Of a stretch of DNA of 64,000 nt, positions 46,671 to 55,128 are shown piece by piece. Positions within the stretch are counted from its first letter, which is position 1. Every line of letters begins with the position of its first letter. Made by a program: the position numbers and the translations under genes. The stretch is from Actinoplanes couchii. Its GTDB lineage: Bacteria > Actinomycetota > Actinomycetes > Mycobacteriales > Micromonosporaceae. The stretch spans positions 85,833 through 149,832 of the forward strand of contig NZ_BOMG01000041.1 in NCBI RefSeq assembly GCF_016862075.1. Direction: 5' to 3'. The notes below the pieces were generated by a model. The model worked only from the letters and a program-made list of their open reading frames with translations. It did no database searches and had not been told where the DNA came from.

Positions 46671-47987
46671 TTAGAGATCAGCGTCGTCCCCGGCAAGTTC
46701 CGGGGTGATCCGGCGCAGCCGGAGCTGGGTGATCGCCCGTCCGGTGATCTCGACGACCTCGGCGGTGTGCCCGTCGATGGAGACGGTCTCGCCGGGGACG
46801 GTCGGGATGTGCCCGAGCCGGGCCAGCACCAGGCCGGCGACCGTGGTGTAGTCGCCCGCGTCGATCTCCTCGATGTCGACGCCGATGTCCGGCAGGTCGT
46901 GGATCGGGAAGGTGCCGGGCAGCAGCATCGCCCCGTCGTCCTCCCGGATCACCGACTGCACGTCCCGGTCGGTCTCGTCGTAGATCTCGCCGACGACCTC
47001 CTCGACCAGGTCCTCCATGGTCACGATGCCGTCGATGGCCCCGCGCTCGTCGACGACCATCGCGAACTGCTGCCGCTGCGACCGCAGCTGCCGCATCGCG
47101 TCGGACACCTTGAGCGTCTCGGGCAGGAAGATCGGCGTGAACATGTGGTCGCGGACCAGCCCGTCGGCGGTGATCAGGTCGCGCAGGTGGACCACGCCGA
47201 GCACGTCGTCCAGCCCCATCGAGCCGGTGACCGGAGCGCGCGAGTGACCGCCTTTGACCAGCCGGGCCAGGGCTTCCGGGGACGGCAGGTCGGCCGGGAG
47301 GATCAGCACGTCGCGGCGCGGGACGAGGATCTCGCGCAGGATCCGGTCGGCGATCTCGAAGGCGCCGGAGATGATCTCGCGTTGCTCGGCGGTGAAGTCC
47401 TGCTGGGCGGCGACCATGTCGCGGATCTCCTCGGTGGAGACCTCCTCCCGGCCGGCCGACGGGTCGCCGCCGGCGAGCCGGACGACACCGTCGGTGGACT
47501 TGCCGAGCAGCCAGATCACCGGGCGGGACAGGGTGGCCAGCACGTCCAGCGGCCGGGCCACGGTCAGGGCCCAGCCCTCGGCGCGCTGCATGGCGATCCG
47601 TTTGGGCGCCAGCTCGCCGACGACCAGGGTGAAGAAGGTCAGCACGAGGGTGATCAGGAAGATCGACACCGGTTCGGCGGCGTTGCCGAGGAAGCTCAGC
47701 GGTTCGATCAGGGGTTGGGCCAGGGACACCGCAGCGGCGGCCGAGGCGAGGAAACCCGCCAGGGTGATGCCGATCTGGATGGTGGCGAGGAATCGGTTCG
47801 GATCCCGCGCCAGCTTGGCGAGGGTGCGCCCGGTGCGGGACTGTCGTTCGAGGCGCTGCAACTGGCTCTCCCGCAGCGAGATGAGCGCCATCTCACTACC
47901 CGAGAACGCCGCGTTGAGCAGCACCAGCACCACGACCAGGACTACTTGCCAGCCGTATCCGCCCACGGCGGACATCAACTCCTTCAC
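46671..47987 (-). CDS. CNNM/CorC-HlyC family transporter-like membrane protein with CBS pair
   Basis: 438 aa: DUF21 membrane domain about 10-200 (VLLNAAFSGSEMALISLRES, LVLTFFTLVVGELAPKRIAM), two CBS domains about 215-335 (ILVPRRDVLILPADLPS, VVDERGAIDGIVTMEDLVEE), and a CorC_HlyC C-terminal domain. Probably a Mg2+/Co2+ transporter or regulator. GTG 47987 has no ribosome site; ATG 47975 has AAGGAG 3 bases upstream and may be the true start. Confidence 0.87.
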   Translation of the reverse strand: MKELMSAVGGYGWQVVLVVVLVLLNAAFSGSEMALISLRESQLQRLERQSRTGRTLAKLARDPNRFLATIQIGITLAGFLASAAAAVSLAQPLIEPLSFLGNAAEPVSIFLITLVLTFFTLVVGELAPKRIAMQRAEGWALTVARPLDVLATLSRPVIWLLGKSTDGVVRLAGGDPSAGREEVSTEEIRDMVAAQQDFTAEQREIISGAFEIADRILREILVPRRDVLILPADLPSPEALARLVKGGHSRAPVTGSMGLDDVLGVVHLRDLITADGLVRDHMFTPIFLPETLKVSDAMRQLRSQRQQFAMVVDERGAIDGIVTMEDLVEEVVGEIYDETDRDVQSVIREDDGAMLLPGTFPIHDLPDIGVDIEEIDAGDYTTVAGLVLARLGHIPTVPGETVSIDGHTAEVVEITGRAITQLRLRRITPELAGDDADL

Positions 47988-48035
47988 GAAGAGGCGAGAG
48001 TCCAGGCTACCGAACCCCGGCGGCTACCTACCCAT

Positions 48036-49562
48036 CTATGCCCGCTCGCACTCCACGATGAATACCGAGCCGCCGGTCGGGTGCGGCTCGTGCCGGACGT
48101 CGCCGTGGTTGGCCCGGGCCAGACTGCGCACGATGTAGAGGCCGAGACCGGTGCCGCGGACCGAGGCGGCGTCCCGTTCGGCCCGGCTGAGACGATCGAA
48201 GAGACGGGAGCGGAATTCCCCGGGTACGCCCGGACCATGGTCCTCGACCCGGATGTACACCCGGTCGCCGGCCGGTTCGACCCGGATCGAGGCGGCCCCA
48301 CCGGCGTACTTCGCCGCGTTGGAGAGCAGGTTGACCACCGCCTGCTGCAGGTGACCGGGATTGAACAGCACGGTGGCGTCCGGGCCGAGGATCGGCACCG
48401 GCCGGTCGCTGAAGCTCTCCACCGCCTTGCCGAGCGCGGCCCGCAGCGACACCGGCCGGCGGTTCGCGCTGAAGCTCCCGGCGTCGATGCTGACCATGGC
48501 GAGCGCCTCGCCGACGATCTCGTCCAGGCGGCGGGCCTGCCGGGCGATCACCGCGGCGGCCTGCGCGGCCGGGGAGTCGTCGTGCAGGTCCGCGGCGAGT
48601 TCGTCGGCGTGCCCGAGGATGGCCGCGAGCGGGTTGCTGATCTCGTGGCCGAGCATCCCGATGATGTCCAGCTTGAGCCGGTTGGCCTCCTCCAGCGCGA
48701 TGTTGCGCTCGGCGAGGGCCGCGGCGGCGTGGTCCCGGGCCTGCTCGGCCAGGCGGCGCTGGGAGATGTCGACGGCCACCACGATCAGGTGCTCGGGGCG
48801 GTCCTCGGCGTCGCGTACCAGGGAGACCGTGGCCTCGACGTCGACCCAGTGCCCCTCGGCGTGCCGCAGCCGGGTCTCGTGCGTGTAGTAGCCGGCGTCG
48901 CCGGAGAACAGCCCGGCGATCTGCTGGTGCACCAGCGGGACGTCGGACGGGTGCATCAGGTCGGGTTCGACCAGCCGGCCGACGAGTTCCTCGGGGTGCC
49001 GGCCGATGATCCGGGCGAAGGCGTTGTTCACCGCGATCAGCGAGCCGTCCAGGCCACGGACCGCCTGCCCGACCGCGGACTGGGTGAACTGGGCCCGGAA
49101 CCGCTGTTCGTTGAGGGCGAGCGACACCTCGGCGGCCCGTACCGCGGTGATGTCGGTGTTGACCTCGAGCACTTCGACGTCGTCCTCGGAACCGTGCACC
49201 GGGCGGTAGACCACCTGCCGGCTGAGCACGGTCACGGTCCGCCCGGTCGCGGTCAGGTGCCGCAGCCGGCCCTCCCAGTTGCCCTCGGTCTCGAGCTCGG
49301 CCTGCTGGGTGTGGATCGTCCCCTCTTCGAAGCCGGTGTTGAGCAGCCGGTGGGTACGCCGGCCGAGCGCCGCCTCGGCGGACCAGCCGTACAGGTCCTG
49401 GGCGCCTTCGTTCCACCACAGGACGGTGCCGTCCAGGCGGCGCACGATGACCGCGGCGGGGATCAGCCGCAGCAGGGCGGCCTGGGTCTCGCTGGCCTCG
49501 AGCGCCTCCACCCGGGTCGGCCGGGCGGGCCGCCCCCTCACGCCGATCTCTTCGAGAAGCAC
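48036..49562 (-). CDS. PAS-PAS sensor histidine kinase
   Basis: 508 aa from GTG 49562 (tentative). First PAS LLRLIPAAVIVRRLDGTVLW, second PAS FRAQFTQSAVGQAVRGLDGS with PAC segment, then HisKA MLGHEISNPLAAILGHADEL and ATPase LLSNAAKYAGG, VEDHGPGVPGEFRSRLFDRL, GTGLGLYIVRSLARAN. Cytoplasmic, no membrane helices. No adjacent response regulator. Faces a TetR gene in the same direction upstream. Confidence 0.85.
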   Translation of the reverse strand: MLLEEIGVRGRPARPTRVEALEASETQAALLRLIPAAVIVRRLDGTVLWWNEGAQDLYGWSAEAALGRRTHRLLNTGFEEGTIHTQQAELETEGNWEGRLRHLTATGRTVTVLSRQVVYRPVHGSEDDVEVLEVNTDITAVRAAEVSLALNEQRFRAQFTQSAVGQAVRGLDGSLIAVNNAFARIIGRHPEELVGRLVEPDLMHPSDVPLVHQQIAGLFSGDAGYYTHETRLRHAEGHWVDVEATVSLVRDAEDRPEHLIVVAVDISQRRLAEQARDHAAAALAERNIALEEANRLKLDIIGMLGHEISNPLAAILGHADELAADLHDDSPAAQAAAVIARQARRLDEIVGEALAMVSIDAGSFSANRRPVSLRAALGKAVESFSDRPVPILGPDATVLFNPGHLQQAVVNLLSNAAKYAGGAASIRVEPAGDRVYIRVEDHGPGVPGEFRSRLFDRLSRAERDAASVRGTGLGLYIVRSLARANHGDVRHEPHPTGGSVFIVECERA

Positions 49563-49625
49563 CGCGCCCCCACCACCATTTCCCCTGGATACACCGACGG
49601 GCAGGCAGATCGGCACCGGGCGCGG

Positions 49626-50192
49626 CTACTTGAGCAGGAACACGCCGTCCAGCATCAGGTCGACCGAGCGGTCGGCGGCGGCACGCGCGGCCTGCACGTC
49701 GTCGGTGGCCTCGGCCACACCTTGGACCATGGTGAACAGCAGGGACAGATCCTCGGGGACCAGGTCGGCGCGGACGTGCCCGTGCTCGACGGCCCGGCGC
49801 ATCGGGACCGCGAAGGCGTTGATGACCCGGCGCCGCCACCGCTCCTGCACCCCGGTGTCGAACCGGCGCACCAGCTTGACCAGCCCGCACAGCTCGATCT
49901 GGGAGTGCAGGACCTCGCGCAGCAGGGCCCGGAACCCGGCCGGGTGGGCGGAATGGGTGGCCACCCGGGTCTCCAGGATGCCCAGCTGGTAGGTGACCAC
50001 GGCGGTGGTCAGGGCGAGCCGGTCCGGGAAGTGGCGGTAGAGGGTGGCCTGGCCGATCCCGGCACGGCGGGCGATCTCCGGCATCAGGGCGACGGCCCCG
50101 CCCTCGGACAGGACCTCGCCGGCTGCTTCCAGGATGGCCGCGCGGTTGCGCTGGGCGTCGCGCCGACGTGCGGTCGGGGTTCCGTAGAGCAC
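49626..50192 (-). CDS. TetR-family transcriptional regulator
   Basis: 188 aa. Helix-turn-helix about 12-58: NRAAILEAAGEVLSEGGAVA, MPEIARRAGIGQATLYRHFP. C-terminal domain of the TetR_C_33-like kind. GTG start after AAAGGGGG. Divergent from the secreted hydrolase gene at 50310, with the palindrome at 50222 between them, so it probably represses itself and that gene. Confidence 0.87.
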   Translation of the reverse strand: MLYGTPTARRRDAQRNRAAILEAAGEVLSEGGAVALMPEIARRAGIGQATLYRHFPDRLALTTAVVTYQLGILETRVATHSAHPAGFRALLREVLHSQIELCGLVKLVRRFDTGVQERWRRRVINAFAVPMRRAVEHGHVRADLVPEDLSLLFTMVQGVAEATDDVQAARAAADRSVDLMLDGVFLLK

Positions 50193-50221
50193 CTGTTACC
50201 CCCTTTGCTACCGGCGAGTCA

Positions 50222-50239
50222 CGTTACTAGTCGGTAACG
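50222..50239. promoter_or_regulatory. Palindrome CGTTAC-6-GTAACG, candidate TetR operator
   Basis: Perfect 6-base arms (50222-50227 and 50234-50239) in the 117-bp divergent region. Further GTTACC and TACC half-site-like words lie toward the TetR start. Expected to bind the neighbouring TetR protein. Confidence 0.5.
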
Positions 50240-50309
50240 AGAATGTCACCATATTCAAATTCTCGGAACGGCTTCCTAGGCTGCCGCCACCCCCGATCGA
50301 GGAGTGTTG

Positions 50310-51839
50310 ATGGCGCGCCGGATTCTGATCGTTCTAACGCTTTTATTGGGACTTTTCATATCTTCTCCGGCGCAGGCCGCCTCCGGGTTCCGGGCCGTCG
50401 ACATCACCGGCGCGGACGGTGTGGTCCTCAAGGCCACGGTGATCGCCCCGTCCACCGCCGGGCGCCATCCCGCGGTGGTCCTGCCGTCCAGCTGGGGGCT
50501 CAACGACCTGGAATACCTGGCCCAGGCGAAAAAACTGGCCGGGCGCGGGTACGTCGTCGTCTCCTACACGCCGCGCGGCTGGTGGCTGTCCGGCGGCGAG
50601 ATCGACACCGCCGGCCCGAAAGACATGGCCGACCTGACGAAGGTCATCGACTGGACCGTCGCGAACACCGTCGCCGACCCGGACCGGATCGGCGCGGCGG
50701 GCATCTCGTACGGGGCCGGCATCAGCCTGCTCGGCGCCGCGTTCGACAGCCGGATCCGCGCCGTCGGGGTGCTCAGCGGCTGGACCGACCTGGTCCAGTC
50801 GCTCTACGCCGACTCCACCCGGCACCGCCAGTCCGCCGGGCTCCTCGAACTGGCCGCCCAGCTCGTCGGCCGGCCCAGCGCCGAACTGACCGCCAACATG
50901 GCCGACTTCAACGCCGGCCGGGACGTCGCCGACGTGATGAACTGGGCCGCGGTGCGGTCGGCGTCCACCTACCTGGACAAAATCAACGCCAACCGGCCGG
51001 CCGTGCTGATCGCCAACGGCTGGGGCGACACGTTCTTCCCGCCGAACCAGCTCGTCGACTTCTACGGCAAGCTGACCACCCCGAAACGGCTCGAACTGCG
51101 ACCCGGCGACCACGCGATCGCCGAACTGACCGGGGTGCTCGGGCTGCCCAACGAGGTCTGGACCAGCCTCTACTCGTGGCTCGACCAGAACCTGGCGGTC
51201 GCACCCACCAGCACCGGCTCGGTCTTCCTCAAGCCGCTCAACGCCGCCGCCGAGACCTACCCCACCTGGTCGGCACAGACCACCTCCCTCCGCCGGTACG
51301 GGCTGGGCAGGATCCGTGGCCTGGACGGCACCGGGCTGCTCGGTGGCGCGGTCAGCACCGGCTGGACCAGAAAACTGCCCACCGACGCCGACACCCTCGC
51401 CAGTGGCGGACTGGTTCTGATCACCAACGGGGCCGCCGCGATCACCGGGCAGCAGCCCAGCGTGTGGCTGCCGTTCGTCGACCGCGGGCGGGCCGGGGTG
51501 TGGGCCTCCGAACGGTCGTCGACGGTCCAGCGGATCCGTGGCGTGCCCGCCGTGCACCTGGAACTGTCCGGCACCGAGGCCACCGGGACCGTGGTCGCCT
51601 ACCTCTACGACCTGGACCTGGTGGGCAACGCCAAGCTCATCACGCACGCTCCGGCCAGCTGGCTGACCAGCACCGGCAAGGTGGATCTGCGGCTGCCGGC
51701 CACCGCTTACGACCTGCCGGCCGGGCACTCGCTGACACTCGTGGTGGACACCGTGGATCCGCTGCACTACGAGGAGAACCCGTCCGGGAAGACGATTACC
51801 ATCGGCGGCGGGTCCTACGTGGACGTACCGCTGCGCTGA
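50310..51839 (+). CDS. Secreted alpha/beta-hydrolase, X-Pro dipeptidyl-peptidase (S15/CocE) type
   Basis: 509 aa; ATG 50310 with GAGGAG 5 bases upstream. Signal peptide MARRILIVLTLLLGLFISSP-AQA. Catalytic domain: DGVVLKATVIAPSTAG, YTPRGWWLSGG, nucleophile Ser in GAAGISYGAG, Asp in ANGWGDTFFPPNQ, His in PGDHAIAE. The C-terminal jelly-roll (VYLYDLDLVG, LPAGHSLTLVVDT) is the PepX_C domain. Exported peptidase or acyl-ester hydrolase. Under probable control of the divergent TetR protein; terminator follows. Confidence 0.87.
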   Translation: MARRILIVLTLLLGLFISSPAQAASGFRAVDITGADGVVLKATVIAPSTAGRHPAVVLPSSWGLNDLEYLAQAKKLAGRGYVVVSYTPRGWWLSGGEIDTAGPKDMADLTKVIDWTVANTVADPDRIGAAGISYGAGISLLGAAFDSRIRAVGVLSGWTDLVQSLYADSTRHRQSAGLLELAAQLVGRPSAELTANMADFNAGRDVADVMNWAAVRSASTYLDKINANRPAVLIANGWGDTFFPPNQLVDFYGKLTTPKRLELRPGDHAIAELTGVLGLPNEVWTSLYSWLDQNLAVAPTSTGSVFLKPLNAAAETYPTWSAQTTSLRRYGLGRIRGLDGTGLLGGAVSTGWTRKLPTDADTLASGGLVLITNGAAAITGQQPSVWLPFVDRGRAGVWASERSSTVQRIRGVPAVHLELSGTEATGTVVAYLYDLDLVGNAKLITHAPASWLTSTGKVDLRLPATAYDLPAGHSLTLVVDTVDPLHYEENPSGKTITIGGGSYVDVPLR

Positions 51840-51855
51840 TTGTGATTCTTTTCCG

Positions 51856-51884
51856 TCAGGCCCCGGCTGCTCGCCGGGGCCTGA
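51856..51884 (+). terminator. Rho-independent-like terminator of the hydrolase gene
   Basis: 12-bp perfect stem TCAGGCCCCGGC (51856-51867) with GCCGGGGCCTGA (51873-51884), loop TGCTC. The next 215 bp to the kinase gene contain no gene that I can support. Confidence 0.75.
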
Positions 51885-52100
51885 TCGGCTTTCTGTCCGA
51901 TTCGCCTCATCACCCAGACTGCGATGAAAGGTTTTTCATGTCCTGCCGCGTGGCGTGCCCGGGACCACAGACCCGCTGGTCACAGTGGATGACCGAGCGA
52001 CTCCACAGAGTTACCCGATTCGATGTACGGTCGACGGTGCCGGGTAGCGTCGGTGGTGCATCTGACCTGCGTTAACACATTTTGAACCAGGGGTGACGGC

Positions 52101-54752
52101 ATGGCTGCGGTGGGAGAGGTCATCGCCGGTAGATACCGGCTGGCCCGCCCGCTCGCGGCCGGCGGCATGAGCCGCATCTGGCTCGCCACCGACGAGACCG
52201 CCACCCGGGTCAGCACCACCTACCGCGAGTCCGGCGAGATCCACGAGGAGACCCGGCCGGCGTTCGTCGTCCTGAAACACTGCACCGTCCCGCAGGGACT
52301 GCCGCCCGATCAGCACGAGCTGGTCCGCCACTGGAGCCTGCCGGAGGCCGTCGCCGCCGCCCGGGTCCGCCACCCCAACGTGATCCACACCCACGCCGTG
52401 CTCCCGTCGTGGGACGGCCCGTGGCTGGTCATGGACCACCTGCCGGCCCGCACCCTGCACCAGGTCGTCGACGAGTCCGGCCCGCTGCCCGCCGCCCGCG
52501 CCGCCGCCACCGGCCTCGCCGTCCTGGCCGGCCTGCGGGCCATCTGGTCCACCGGCATCCTGCACCTGGACGTGAAACCCGGAAACCTCCTGATCACCGC
52601 CGACGGCCGCACCGTCCTGACCGATTTCGGCCCGGCCGTCACCCCCGCCGGCATCACCACCCTCGCCGACGCCGGAATCATCCTCGGCTCTCCCAAGTGG
52701 ATCGCGCCGGAACGCATCTTCGACCACACGTCGACCGAGGCCTCCGACCTGTGGTCACTGGGCGCCACCCTCTACCACGCGGTCGAGGGCCGGCCCCCGT
52801 TCCTCCGGGCCACCACGTCCCAGATCCTGCAGTCCCTGGCCGACCCGCGCCCCACCCAGCCGCGCCGCGCGGGCCCCCTGACCCCCGTCCTGGCCGGGCT
52901 GCTGCGCCGCTCCCCCGCCGACCGGCTGAGCGCTACCGAGGTGGAGGCCCACCTCCGCGACATCGTCACACCCGGCCGCCGCAGACGCCCCACCGGCGCC
53001 GGCGCCGGCCGCTCCGCCTTCCGCTTCCCCCGCTTCCCCCGCCGCACTCCCGCACCAGACCCCACCCCACACCCAGCCACCCCGCACTCGGCGGTCCCCC
53101 ACTCTGCGGGCCAGCCCCCGTCCGTCCCAAACTCGGCCGTCCCACACTTGGCGGTCTCGCCCTCAGCCATCCCGCACCTGACCGCCCAGCACCCGGCTGT
53201 CCCGCAACTAGCCGCCCAGCACCCGGCTGTCCCGCAACCAGCCGCCCTGCCTCCGGCCGACCCACACTCGGCCGCATCCCAGCCAACCGCCCAGCACTCG
53301 GCCGCACCGCGCCCTGCTGTCCTGGAGCCACTCGCCCCGCCCGCTGCTGCCTCGCAGTCAGCCGGTCCGCAGGCGGGCATCGCCACCGGCGGTCGCCTGG
53401 CGGAGACTCGTGCCGGGCAGCCGCCGGTGACTCAGCCGGGCGTGCCGCTCTCGGGCACCAGCGCGGACCGGCCCCTCGCCTTCCATCCCGGGGCTCCTCT
53501 CCCGGACCCGCAACTGGGTCGTCCACTGACGACTTATTCGGGCGCTCCCCTTCGGGATCAGCCCCTCGCCTTCCATCCGGGAGCGCCCCTTCCTGACGGC
53601 CGGGCCGGTGCGAGCGCTGATGGCCGAGGCGGCGCGGGCATTGGCGGCCGGGCTGGCGCGGGTGCTGACGGCCGACGCGGCGCGGGAATGGGCGGCCGGG
53701 CCGATGCGGGTGCTGACGGCCGAGGCGGCACGGGTGCTGACGGCCGACACGGTGCTGTTGCTGACAGCCGACACGGTGTGGGCGCTGGCGGCCCGGCCGG
53801 TGTGGGGGCTGACGACTGGGGCGGGGGTGTTCGCTTTGGGCGAGCGGGGGGTTTGCGGGGCGGGCGTGGCAAGTGGCGGACCGGGCGACGGCGGCGGATT
53901 CCGGTGATTCTTGCGGCGATCGCGGTGGCTGCCGGGCTCACGGCGGTTGCCGCTACCGCTGAGGGCATGACCCGTTCCGGTACGACCGGTTCCCCTCCCG
54001 CCTCCACCGCGGAGCCCGGTTCGATCTCGGCTGTTCCCGGCGCGGCGGGTGGCTTCGGCAGCGGGACACCGGTCGGCCCCGCGGCGGGATCCGGGGCCGG
54101 TTCGGGATCGCCCGTTCCGCCCGGTTCATCGGGGGCCGGGTCGTCCGCCTCGCCGGGAGCGTCGAATCCGGACGGCTCATCCGGCTCATCCGGCTTGTCG
54201 GGCTCGTCGGGCTCGTCTGGCCTCGGCGGGGCGGGCGACGTGCCACGGTTGTCGCCGGGGTCGGGGCCGTCCCGGCAGGTCGTTCCGCCTCGGACGGTTC
54301 AGGAGGGCTGGCCGCCCGCGCCGCTGCCGGAGGGTTTCACCTGGTGGGCGGATCCGCTCGGATACCGGGTGGCCGTTCCGTCCGGTTGGCGACAGGGGGC
54401 CCCGTTGACCGGAGGGCGGACGTTCACCGCCAAGCGTGATCAGGCGACCCTGGCGATCACACCTCTCGCCGAGACACCGTCCGACGTGGTGGAAATGCTG
54501 ACCGACGCCGAGCGTGAGTCCGATCTGGATCATTACAAGCGGGTTCGGATAGAGGCTCTGCCGGAGCCGGCGTCAGCGATCTGGGAGTACACGTTCCAGA
54601 CTCCCGACGGCACCGGCATGCGAGCCGTGCAGCGCGTCATCGGTACCGAGGGCCACAGCTACGTCCTGGAATGGCAAGCCACCCGCGACGACTGGCCCAC
54701 CGAGCTGAACCGCTTCACCGTGGTCCTGGCCACCTTCACCCCAACCCCCTGA
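52101..54752 (+). CDS. Receptor-type Ser/Thr protein kinase with very long repeat linker
   Basis: 883 aa. Kinase domain about 8-290: glycine loop LAAGGMSRIWLA, Lys in FVVLKHC, catalytic HLDVKPGNLL, DFGPA, APERI, DLWSLGATLYHAVEG. The N-lobe carries an insert of about 20 residues before the lysine. Residues about 310-640 are low complexity: Pro/Ala/His-rich 30-bp repeats, then nine 8-residue DGRxGAxA units. One membrane helix follows (IPVILAAIAVAAGLTAVAA, about 613-635), then a Gly/Ser linker and an extracellular C-terminal domain (GFTWWADPLGYRVAVPSGWR). PknB-like sensor of unknown signal. Start ATG 52101 after AGGGGTGA. Confidence 0.87.
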   Translation: MAAVGEVIAGRYRLARPLAAGGMSRIWLATDETATRVSTTYRESGEIHEETRPAFVVLKHCTVPQGLPPDQHELVRHWSLPEAVAAARVRHPNVIHTHAVLPSWDGPWLVMDHLPARTLHQVVDESGPLPAARAAATGLAVLAGLRAIWSTGILHLDVKPGNLLITADGRTVLTDFGPAVTPAGITTLADAGIILGSPKWIAPERIFDHTSTEASDLWSLGATLYHAVEGRPPFLRATTSQILQSLADPRPTQPRRAGPLTPVLAGLLRRSPADRLSATEVEAHLRDIVTPGRRRRPTGAGAGRSAFRFPRFPRRTPAPDPTPHPATPHSAVPHSAGQPPSVPNSAVPHLAVSPSAIPHLTAQHPAVPQLAAQHPAVPQPAALPPADPHSAASQPTAQHSAAPRPAVLEPLAPPAAASQSAGPQAGIATGGRLAETRAGQPPVTQPGVPLSGTSADRPLAFHPGAPLPDPQLGRPLTTYSGAPLRDQPLAFHPGAPLPDGRAGASADGRGGAGIGGRAGAGADGRRGAGMGGRADAGADGRGGTGADGRHGAVADSRHGVGAGGPAGVGADDWGGGVRFGRAGGLRGGRGKWRTGRRRRIPVILAAIAVAAGLTAVAATAEGMTRSGTTGSPPASTAEPGSISAVPGAAGGFGSGTPVGPAAGSGAGSGSPVPPGSSGAGSSASPGASNPDGSSGSSGLSGSSGSSGLGGAGDVPRLSPGSGPSRQVVPPRTVQEGWPPAPLPEGFTWWADPLGYRVAVPSGWRQGAPLTGGRTFTAKRDQATLAITPLAETPSDVVEMLTDAERESDLDHYKRVRIEALPEPASAIWEYTFQTPDGTGMRAVQRVIGTEGHSYVLEWQATRDDWPTELNRFTVVLATFTPTP
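53181..53240 (+). repeat. 30-bp coding repeat in the Ser/Thr kinase linker
   Basis: Two nearly identical 30-bp units (53181-53210, 53211-53240) encode AQHPAVPQLA-type decapeptides, flanked from about 53080 to 53340 by degraded relatives rich in PHSAxP. Confidence 0.85.
53595..53810 (+). repeat. 24-bp coding minisatellite in the Ser/Thr kinase linker
   Basis: Nine consecutive 24-bp units encode DGRAGASA, DGRGGAGI, GGRAGAGA, DGRRGAGM and similar octapeptides. The period keeps the frame. Confidence 0.9.
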
Positions 54753-55128
54753 TCCTCCGGCCACCCGGCCGGCTGCCCCCCGACCGCCCGCCCCTCTGAC
54801 CGCCCCGACCACCGATCGGCGCGGGCGCGAGTCGGCGCGGGCGCGAATCGGCGCAGGTCGGATCGGGCAGCGCGGGCCGAGCGACACGGTTGGGCCGGGC
54901 GACACGGTTGGGCCGGACGACACAGGCCAAGCGGCGCGGACCGAGCGGCGCGGACCGGACGACGCGGTTAGGCCAAGCGGTGTGGGTCGGGCGGCGTGGT
55001 GGGGTGGTTGGGGGTGGGGTGGGTGGGGTGGCCGTGAGGGACGTATTTTGGCCCGGCGGGCGCTGGGCGGTCTTGAGGGGGCGCCTGGCTTGCGGGGTGG
55101 GGGCAGAGCTTTGCACGGGCGTACAAAA
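54753..55128. repeat. Intergenic low-complexity and tandem-repeat region
   Basis: 376 bp between convergent genes. Contains near-copies of GGCGCGGGCGCGAGTC (from about 54818) and of CGACACGGTTGGGCCGG (from 54889), then G-rich GGGTGGGGTGGTTGG-type sequence to about 55040. Short open frames exist on both strands but show only repeat-coded composition, so no gene is called. Confidence 0.7.

Noticed and set aside
45438..50237. A 1599-codon open frame on the plus strand
   Set aside because: It runs antisense to four well-supported minus-strand genes (permease, CNNM protein, PAS kinase, TetR); the composition is the usual high-GC shadow and no domain is visible.
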